From Streptomyces sp. BK340 (lineage in GTDB: Bacteria > Actinomycetota > Actinomycetes > Streptomycetales > Streptomycetaceae), in the NCBI RefSeq assembly GCF_007827595.1, contig NZ_VISR01000002.1, positions 310,001 through 374,000 on the forward strand: a stretch of 64,000 nucleotides of DNA, read 5' to 3'. Position 1 is the stretch's first letter. Each line of letters starts with the position of its first letter. The notes beneath the pieces are model-generated. The model made no database searches. It was given only the letters and a program-made list of their open reading frames with translations, and was not told where the DNA came from. This document shows, piece by piece, positions 34,368 to 41,028 of this stretch. Made by a program: the position numbers and the translations under genes.

Positions 34368-35483
34368 GTGAGTACGACGTCCGTTGCCGTCTGGGGCCGC
34401 GTGGAACAGCAGGACTTCCGCAGCCGGGTGCGCGGCACCCTGCTCGGCGCGGCCGTCGGCGACGCGCTCGGCGGGCCTGCCGACGCGCTCGCCCTGGACG
34501 AGATCCGTTCCGTGTACGGCGGGGAAGGACTGCTCGACCTGGCCTTCGGGCACGGGCGGCGCGGTACCGTCACCCACCACACCCAGCTCACCCTCTTCAC
34601 GGTGGACGGGCTGATCCGCGCCCAGGTGCGCCGCGACACCGGCGCCTGGCATCCGCCGACCGATCTGCACCGGGCGTATCTGCGGTGGGCGGCCACCCAG
34701 CGGGACTGGGGCCCCGACGAGCGCCGCAAGGACGACGGCTGGCTGGCGCGGGAGGAGTGGCTGTACGCCCGGCGGGACCCGACCCGGGCCCTGCTCGTCG
34801 GACTCGGCGACGAGACCATGGGCACGCTGGAGGCCCCGAAGAACCCCGGTGAACTGGGCCCGGAGGCCGTGGCCCGCTCCGGCCCCTTCGGTCTCCTGGT
34901 CGGCTGGGAACCCCAACTGGTCATCCAGCTGGCCGTGGAGTGCGCCGCCCAGACCCACGGCCACCCCATCGCCTACCTCTCGGCGGGCGCGTACGCCGTC
35001 ATCGTGCATGCGCTGGCCCGCGGGGAGAGCCTGGACAGCGCCGTGCAGCGGGCCCTCGCCCTGCTCGCCGCCAGGCCCGGGCACCAGCCCGTCTCCGACG
35101 CACTCCAGCACGCGCTGGGCGCGGTACGGCAGGGCCTGCCCGGCCCGTCAAGGGTGGAGGAACTGGCCGGCGACGGCACCGCGGACGGCCTGCTGGCCGC
35201 GGCCGTGTACTGCGCGCTGGTGGGGGAGGACGTACGCCACGGCCTCTGCCTCGCGGTGAACCAGAGCGGCCCCTCCGCGGCGGCGGGCGCCCTCACCGGC
35301 GGGCTCCTCGGCGCCCTCCACGGCGAAACGGCCCTCCCCCCGGCCTGGCTGACCGAGCTGGAGGGCCGTCCGACGATCCTGGAACTCGCCGACGATTTCG
35401 CGATGGAGATGACCCAGGGGCCCGCGCTGCACGGCCCCGCGGGGTCGTCCCCGGGGTGGCTGGCCCGATACCCGCGGGCCTGA
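34368..35483 (+). CDS. ADP-ribosylglycohydrolase homologue with substituted metal ligands
   Basis: The 371-residue DraG-fold protein would normally remove ADP-ribose from proteins using two Mg2+ ions. GDALGGPADA (31-40) is conserved, but the TDDT motif reads THHT (69-72). The C-terminal metal site, HSGDSDSTG in relatives I know, reads QSGPSAAAG (299-307). Three or more acidic ligands are therefore lost, and the protein should be inactive or bind something else. The reading frame and GTG start with GAGGAGG are intact, so it is not simply decaying. Confidence 0.75.
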   Translation: MSTTSVAVWGRVEQQDFRSRVRGTLLGAAVGDALGGPADALALDEIRSVYGGEGLLDLAFGHGRRGTVTHHTQLTLFTVDGLIRAQVRRDTGAWHPPTDLHRAYLRWAATQRDWGPDERRKDDGWLAREEWLYARRDPTRALLVGLGDETMGTLEAPKNPGELGPEAVARSGPFGLLVGWEPQLVIQLAVECAAQTHGHPIAYLSAGAYAVIVHALARGESLDSAVQRALALLAARPGHQPVSDALQHALGAVRQGLPGPSRVEELAGDGTADGLLAAAVYCALVGEDVRHGLCLAVNQSGPSAAAGALTGGLLGALHGETALPPAWLTELEGRPTILELADDFAMEMTQGPALHGPAGSSPGWLARYPRA

Positions 35484-35495
35484 GCCAGGTGTCCG

Positions 35496-37079
35496 CTACG
35501 GCGCTCCCACCACGTCGTCCCCCGCGCCCGCCGGCACCGGGACCGCCGCCGCGCCGTCCCCGTCCGTGTTGACCTTCTCGATGATCGCCAGGCGTTCGGG
35601 GGTGTCCTCCGGCTTCAGGTAGCCGATGAGGACGTACAGGACCAGGGAGACCGCCAGCGGGATCGAGACCTGGTACTGGAGCGGGACTCCGCCGTCGACG
35701 TTCCAGTTGATGGGGTAGTTGACCAGCCAGAAGGCCAGCAGGCCCGCCGCCCAGCTGGTGAGTGCCGCCGTCGGGCCGGAGCGGCGGAACGTGCGCAGCA
35801 GACCCAGCATCATCGGGATCGCGATCGGGCCCATGAGACCGGCGACCCACTTGATGACGACCGTGATGATGTCCTTGAAGGCGGGGGAGTTGACCTGCGT
35901 CGCGACCGTCATGGACAGACCGAGGAAGACGACGGTCGTCACCCGGGCCGCGATCAGGCCCGAGCGTTCCGTCCACGACCGCGCCTTCGTCGACACCACC
36001 GGCGCCACGTCCCGCGTGAACACCGCGGCGATCGCGTTCGCGTCCGAGGAGCACATGGCCATCGTGTGCGAGAAGAAACCGACGATGACGAGACCCAACA
36101 GGCCGTGCGGCAGCAGCTGTTCGGTCATCAGGGCGTAGGAGTCCGAGCCGTCCGGCTTCTGCGCGTGGACGAGCAGCGGGGACATCCACATGGGGAAGAA
36201 GAGGACGACCGGCCAGACCAGCCAGAGGATCGACGACAGGCGCGCCGAGCGCTCGGCCTCGTGCGCGCTGCCCGTGGCCATGTAGCGCTGGGCCTGGTTG
36301 AGCATGCCGCCGTTGTACTCGAAGAGCTTGATGAACAGGAACGCGAGCAGGAAGACCGTGCCGTAGGGGCCGACCAGCGGCTTGCCGTGGCCGTGCAGCG
36401 CGGGCTCGTCCCAGGCGCCGGAGAAGCCGATGTTCTTGTCGTCCAGCTTCAGCACGACCGCGACGAACATCGATATGCCGGCCAGCAACTGGATGACGAA
36501 CTGGCCGAGTTCGGTCAGCGCGTCCGCCCACAGGCCGCCGATCGTGCAGTAGACGGCGGTGATCGCGCCGGTGATGAGGATGCCCTGGTTCAGCGACACC
36601 CCCGTGAACACCGACAACAGGGTCGCGATCGCCGCCCACTTGGCGCCCACGTCCACGATCTTCAGCAGTATGCCCGACCAGGCGAGCGCCTGCTGTGTGG
36701 GCAGGTTGTAGCGGTTCTTCAGGTACTCCAGCGGAGAGGCCACATGGAGCCGGGACCGCAGCCGGTTGATGCGCGGCGCGAACAGTTTGGAGCCGATGGC
36801 GATGCCGAGCGCGATCGGGAAGGACCAGGTGATGAAGGAGGTGACGCCGTAGGTGTAGGCGATCCCCGCGTACCCCGTGAACATCACCGCGCTGTAGCCC
36901 GACATGTGGTGCGAGATGCCGGACAGCCACCAGGGCATCCTGCCGCCGGCCGTGAAGAAGTCGCTGACGTTGTCGACGCGCTTGTGCGACCAGACGCCGA
37001 TCGCGACCATCACTCCGAAGTAGCCGATCAGCACGGCCCAGTCGAGACTGTTCATGTGCTCGATCGTGGGTGCGGTCAC
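35496..37079 (-). CDS. Sodium:solute symporter family permease
   Basis: The 527-residue polytopic protein is of the SSS family, with about 13 hydrophobic helices. MGGR-like substrate region TAGGRMPWW follows the first helix, and the VKAxx-type loop and GGLWADALTELGQF match family signatures. It imports a solute such as a carboxylate, sugar or amino acid with Na+. The end is a charged, Ala-rich tail. It lies 80 bp downstream of an SDR gene on the same strand and may be in the same transcript. Substrate not determinable. Confidence 0.88.
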   Translation of the reverse strand: MTAPTIEHMNSLDWAVLIGYFGVMVAIGVWSHKRVDNVSDFFTAGGRMPWWLSGISHHMSGYSAVMFTGYAGIAYTYGVTSFITWSFPIALGIAIGSKLFAPRINRLRSRLHVASPLEYLKNRYNLPTQQALAWSGILLKIVDVGAKWAAIATLLSVFTGVSLNQGILITGAITAVYCTIGGLWADALTELGQFVIQLLAGISMFVAVVLKLDDKNIGFSGAWDEPALHGHGKPLVGPYGTVFLLAFLFIKLFEYNGGMLNQAQRYMATGSAHEAERSARLSSILWLVWPVVLFFPMWMSPLLVHAQKPDGSDSYALMTEQLLPHGLLGLVIVGFFSHTMAMCSSDANAIAAVFTRDVAPVVSTKARSWTERSGLIAARVTTVVFLGLSMTVATQVNSPAFKDIITVVIKWVAGLMGPIAIPMMLGLLRTFRRSGPTAALTSWAAGLLAFWLVNYPINWNVDGGVPLQYQVSIPLAVSLVLYVLIGYLKPEDTPERLAIIEKVNTDGDGAAAVPVPAGAGDDVVGAP

Positions 37080-37141
37080 GTGAACACGACAAGCGACCGT
37101 AAGGTCAAGTCAGAGTAAAGATGTTCGACGAGATGACTGAC

Positions 37142-37157
37142 GTTCATCTATATGAAC
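37142..37157. promoter_or_regulatory. GTTCAT-N4-ATGAAC inverted repeat upstream of the symporter
   Basis: Six-base perfect arms around CTAT lie 62 bp before the symporter start and 3 bp past the SDR stop codon. The site is AT-rich and lacks the GC stem of a local terminator, so an operator is more likely. A half-site CTGACG of the regulon motif adjoins at 37137. Confidence 0.4.
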
Positions 37158-37159
37158 AG

Positions 37160-37948
37160 CTAGCGCATCAGCTCCCCCGCGTTGACCAGCAGCGACTGTC
37201 CCGTGACGGCCCTCGCCCGGTCCGAGGCCAGGAACACCGCCGCGTCGGCCACGTCCCCGTCCGTCGCCAGCTCCGGCAGCGCCATCCGCTCCGTCAGCCG
37301 CCCGAGCACCTCCGCCTCCGGCACCCCTTCCGTGTGCGCGGTGAACTGGACGTACGCCTGCACCGGCGGCCCCCACATCCAGCCCGGCAGCACCGTGTTG
37401 ACCCGGATCCGGTCCGGTCCCAGCTCTCGCGCCAGTGAGTACATCGCGCTGGTCAGCGCCCCCTTCGAGGCGGCGTACGCGGCCTGCTTCACCTGTGAGG
37501 GCGCGGCGACCGCCGACTGCGTCCCGACGAAGACGACCGATCCGCCGCCCGCCGCCCTCAGGGCCGGCAGGCACGCCCGCGTCATCCGCAGCGTCCCCAG
37601 CAGGTTCACTTCGATGACCGACTGCCAGGTCGCGAAGTCCGCGTCCTCGACCCCGCCGAAGTAGGAGTCCCAGGCGGCCACGTGCACCACGGCGTGAACG
37701 GCCCCGAAGCGTTCCCGCGCCAGTGCGGCCAGCGCCTCGCACTGCCTCTCGTCGGTGATGTCGGTCGCCCGGTACGCCGTGTGCCCGCCGGCCGGATCGA
37801 TCTCGGCCGCGCTCTTGGCGAGGTTCGTCTCGGTGCGCGCCCCCAGCACCGCGTTCCCGCCGTCCCGTACGACGGCCGCGGCGACCTGATGGCCGAGCCC
37901 GGCCCCGACTCCCGAGACGACGACGGTCTTGCCTGTGAGCAGTGACAT
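37160..37948 (-). CDS. Short-chain dehydrogenase/reductase, regulon member
   Basis: This SDR of 262 residues has the glycine motif SGVGAGLG (12-19), catalytic Ser145, Tyr158 and Lys162, and a PGWMWGP loop after the active site. ATG 37948 is chosen because GGAGG is 6 bp upstream; an earlier ATG at 37984 would overlap the operator. It is divergent from an EthD-like gene and shares the palindrome CTGACGGAGCGTCAG with the catabolic cluster at 1-13 kb, so it likely acts in the same pathway. Confidence 0.9.
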   Translation of the reverse strand: MSLLTGKTVVVSGVGAGLGHQVAAAVVRDGGNAVLGARTETNLAKSAAEIDPAGGHTAYRATDITDERQCEALAALARERFGAVHAVVHVAAWDSYFGGVEDADFATWQSVIEVNLLGTLRMTRACLPALRAAGGGSVVFVGTQSAVAAPSQVKQAAYAASKGALTSAMYSLARELGPDRIRVNTVLPGWMWGPPVQAYVQFTAHTEGVPEAEVLGRLTERMALPELATDGDVADAAVFLASDRARAVTGQSLLVNAGELMR

Positions 37949-37984
37949 GGCGGACCTCCAGCTGTCCTGGCTCTGGCGCATCAT

Positions 37985-37999
37985 CTGACGGAGCGTCAG
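37985..37999. promoter_or_regulatory. Operator CTGACGGAGCGTCAG, distal member of the regulon
   Basis: A perfect CTGACG-N3-CGTCAG dyad sits in the 92-bp divergent promoter of the SDR and EthD-like genes, 24 kb from the other copies. The spacer is GAG; arms are identical to those at 6177 and 9187. Confidence 0.7.
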
Positions 38000-38040
38000 A
38001 GTATGGGCGAGTGGAGGAGGACGGAAGGGGAGGAGCGTTC

Positions 38041-38889
38041 ATGTCCGAGGAGACCGACACCCGTAGCGAGACGTACGCCGAACTGGCCGCCGTGGGCCCC
38101 TACGGCGTCCACCCCGGCCACGCCCTGATCACCATGGTCGAGCCGCATCCCGGCCACGAGTACGCCTACAACCGCTGGTACGAGGACGACCACTACTACG
38201 CCGGCGCCATGGCCATGCCCTGGATGTACACCGGCCGCCGCTGGGTCGCCACCCGCGATCTGCAGCTCCTGCGCTACCCGGAGAAGTCGGCCGTCGCCCA
38301 GCCCGTCACGGCCGGCTGCTACATCTCCACGTACTGGATCACCGACGGCCGCTACGACGACCACATGAAGTGGACCGTCGCCATCAACAAGCGCCTCAAC
38401 CGCGACGCCCGCGTCCACCACGCCCGCACCCACGTCTTCACGGCCTTCCAGGACCACGAGAGAACGGTCTACCGGGACGGCGCGGCGGGCCCCCGGGACT
38501 TCCACGCCCTCGACCACCCGTACGCGGGGCTTGTGGTCGGGGTGATCGACGCGGAGTCGGCGGAGCAGCGGGCACGGCTCGTCGAGTGGCTGACCGCCCG
38601 CCAACTGCCCCGCCGCCTGGCGGGGTCCCCGGCCGCGATGGTGACGCTCTTCCGGCCCACACCCCTGCCCGGCGACCGTATGACCTACGTGAAACAGGTC
38701 GAGGGCGTCGACACCCGCCTGACCCTTCTCTGGTTCCTGGAGAAGGACCCGCGGGAGTGCTGGGAGGAGCACTTCACCGGGTGGGACGAGCAGGTGGCGG
38801 AGTCAGGCCTGGGCCGGGTCGAACTGATGGCCCCGTTCATCCCCACGATCCCGGGCACGGACCGGTACGTCGCGGAGCTTCGCGGCTGA
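38041..38889 (+). CDS. EthD-like dimeric alpha-beta barrel protein, regulon member
   Basis: The 282-residue soluble protein appears to have two ferredoxin-like halves. The first contains HPGHALITMVEPHPGHEYAYN and the second a similar LTLLWFLEKDPRECWEEHF, reminiscent of EthD/Dabb barrels that assist degradation of ethers and aromatics. ATG 38041 follows GGGGAGGAG. It is divergent from the SDR over a regulon operator. No catalytic residues can be named. Its family assignment is tentative. Confidence 0.7.
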   Translation: MSEETDTRSETYAELAAVGPYGVHPGHALITMVEPHPGHEYAYNRWYEDDHYYAGAMAMPWMYTGRRWVATRDLQLLRYPEKSAVAQPVTAGCYISTYWITDGRYDDHMKWTVAINKRLNRDARVHHARTHVFTAFQDHERTVYRDGAAGPRDFHALDHPYAGLVVGVIDAESAEQRARLVEWLTARQLPRRLAGSPAAMVTLFRPTPLPGDRMTYVKQVEGVDTRLTLLWFLEKDPRECWEEHFTGWDEQVAESGLGRVELMAPFIPTIPGTDRYVAELRG

Positions 38890-38898
38890 CAGCCGGGC

Positions 38899-40842
38899 TC
38901 ACTTCAGCTCGTCGGGGCAGGGAGTACCCCGCGGCAGCTGATACGGCGCGGCCAGGTGGTACGTCCCGGCCTTCGGCGCGAGCAGCGTCGTCCACTTGTC
39001 GCCCTTGGAGTCCTCCGGCGACTCCATCAGGCACCCGTTGACGTTGTCGTACGTCAAGCCGTCGGAGGTCTTCTGCGGCGGCTTCAGGCTCTTGCCCTGC
39101 CCGTCGACGATGCTCAGCCAGGGCGAGTACGGGATCTTGATCAGGATCCGGCCCGGCTTGTGCACCTGCAGCGTCATCTCGCCCTGCTCGGCCCGGTCCA
39201 CCACCGTGTTCGGCTCGGCGAGCGACGTCGGATCGGTCACCCGGAACAGCTGCCAGTTGGCATCGCCCCAGATCTGCTTCAGGTACGGCATCCCGCGCTG
39301 CAGCAGCTGCCGCTCGCGCTCGCCGCCGTCCCCGTCCGGGTTGTCCTTGGGCAGCACGACGAAGTGCACGGCCCACCGCTGGAGCCACTCGTGGTAGTTC
39401 GCCGAGTTGAGCGTGTCGTCGTAGAAGAGCGGGTTGCGCTCCATGTCGGCCTGCCGGTTCCAGCCGCGGGCCAGGTTGACGTAGGGCGCGAGCGCGGAGG
39501 CCTCGCGGTGCGAGCGCGCCGGGACCACCTCGACCCTGCCCTTCTCCGCGCCGACGTTCTGGAGCTGGTTGACCAGCGGCGCCAGCTCACGGGCCCAGGA
39601 CGCGGCAGGGGTCGTGTGGATGATGTCGTCGACCGTCTTGAAGCCGATCCAGCCGACGAAGCCCAGGAACGCCACCACGGCCACGTACCACTTGCGCGAG
39701 CGCGGCACCGTGTACGGCAGGGCTGCGATCAGTGCCGCGCCCGCGAACAGCATCGGCAGCCGCGAGATGTTCGAGCCGATCTGCGAGTTGATCAGCCAGA
39801 CCAGGACGACGCCGAGGCTGTAGACGGCGGCCGTCAGCCGTACCGTGATCCACTCCTTGGGGACGAGGAACAGGCACAGCAGGCCGTACGCCAGGGGCAT
39901 GATCACCGAGCCGAAGATCATCGGCTGGGTGCCCGAGAACGGGAACAGCCACGCCGAGACGGCGACCACCGCCGTGGGCGCGAGCCCCAGCGCCCACGCG
40001 CCGGGCCGCCGCTTCTGCAGGAACAGCGCGACGGCGACCAGGCCCACGAACAGCCCCGCGACCGGCGAGGCCATCGTGGCGAGCGCCGCCAGCGGGGCGG
40101 CGACCAGGGCCTTCGCCCAGCGTTTGTACCGCCACCGGTAGGGCCAGCAGAAGACGGCCGCGACCGCGCCGAGCGCGAACATCGTGCCGAGCCCGAAGGT
40201 CACCCGCCCGGACACCGCGTTGCAGAGCAGCGCGAAGACCCCGGCCATCGCGGCCCACAGCGGGTTCTTCACCGCCCGGCTGCGGATCAGCACGAGCGTC
40301 AGCAGGCCCGCCGAGACCGTCCCGGCGATCATCATCGTCGTACGGACGCCGAGGATCGACATCAGATACGGCGACACCACGCTGTACGAGACCGGGTGCA
40401 TGCCCCCGTACCAGGCGAGGTTGTACGCCGAGTCCGGGTGCCGGCCGACGAACTCCGCCCAGGCGTCCTGGGCCGCGAGGTCGCCGCCGCTGTTCGCGAA
40501 CGTGAAGAACCAGACGATGTGCAGGAGGCCGGCGAGAGCCGTGACCGACAGCACGGGGTGCAGCAGGAGCCGCTGCCGCAGGGGCTCGGCAGCGACGAGG
40601 AGCCGGGCGAGCCGGCCCTGACGCGCGGTCGTGCGGCCGTACGGTCGGTCGTCCGTACGGCTGTCAGAGCGCTCGTCCGCGTGGCTGTCCGTGTGACTGT
40701 CCCTGTGGCTGTCGGTGCGGTCCACGCGATGACCGTCCGTGTCGGCGCGACCGTCCGTGTCAGCCGTGGACAGGCGTATTCGAGGGCCGGAACCCGGGTC
40801 CGGGTCGGCGTCGTCCGCGCGTGTCGGCTCGGTTGTGGCCAC
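38899..40842 (-). CDS. Large polytopic membrane protein with C-terminal soluble domain
   Basis: The protein has 647 residues from GTG 40842, which follows GGGGAG; an in-frame ATG at 40974 would add 44 poorly coding residues. A His/Asp/Ser/Thr-rich tail (about 35-65, with repeated DSHTDSH) precedes roughly twelve hydrophobic helices (about 95-420). A 200-residue domain (PLVNQLQNVGAEKGRVEVVP onward) follows. This architecture resembles GT-C-type glycosyltransferases or arabinosyltransferase-like proteins, with the last domain outside. It follows the carboxypeptidase gene on the same strand, which would suit a cell-wall role. Function unknown. Confidence 0.75.
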   Translation of the reverse strand: MATTEPTRADDADPDPGSGPRIRLSTADTDGRADTDGHRVDRTDSHRDSHTDSHADERSDSRTDDRPYGRTTARQGRLARLLVAAEPLRQRLLLHPVLSVTALAGLLHIVWFFTFANSGGDLAAQDAWAEFVGRHPDSAYNLAWYGGMHPVSYSVVSPYLMSILGVRTTMMIAGTVSAGLLTLVLIRSRAVKNPLWAAMAGVFALLCNAVSGRVTFGLGTMFALGAVAAVFCWPYRWRYKRWAKALVAAPLAALATMASPVAGLFVGLVAVALFLQKRRPGAWALGLAPTAVVAVSAWLFPFSGTQPMIFGSVIMPLAYGLLCLFLVPKEWITVRLTAAVYSLGVVLVWLINSQIGSNISRLPMLFAGAALIAALPYTVPRSRKWYVAVVAFLGFVGWIGFKTVDDIIHTTPAASWARELAPLVNQLQNVGAEKGRVEVVPARSHREASALAPYVNLARGWNRQADMERNPLFYDDTLNSANYHEWLQRWAVHFVVLPKDNPDGDGGERERQLLQRGMPYLKQIWGDANWQLFRVTDPTSLAEPNTVVDRAEQGEMTLQVHKPGRILIKIPYSPWLSIVDGQGKSLKPPQKTSDGLTYDNVNGCLMESPEDSKGDKWTTLLAPKAGTYHLAAPYQLPRGTPCPDELK

Positions 40843-40972
40843 CTGAAGGCACTCCCCGTGTCCCGTCTTCTGTTCTCGGCCGTGTCCCTCGGTGTTACCG
40901 GCCGCTTCCCGTCCAGTTCGCGGCCCCGTCCCACGGACCGGCGAGCTGCCCCGTTTCGTGACGCTAGCACGC

Positions 40973-41001
40973 ACCCCGCCGCGGGGCTCCGTCGGCGGGG
41001 T
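40973..41001 (-). terminator. Terminator hairpin after the carboxypeptidase gene
   Basis: Arms ACCCCGCCG (40973-40981) and CGGCGGGGT (40993-41001) pair over 9 bp with an 11-nt loop, about 30 bp past the carboxypeptidase stop on the minus strand. Confidence 0.6.
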
Positions 41002-41028
41002 GGGGGAGTGGTGAAGCGGGGCCGCGGC

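Noticed and set aside
37142..37157. Terminator after the SDR gene
   Set aside because: The 6-bp stem is AT-rich and weak compared with the GC stems used elsewhere here; an operator is more plausible.
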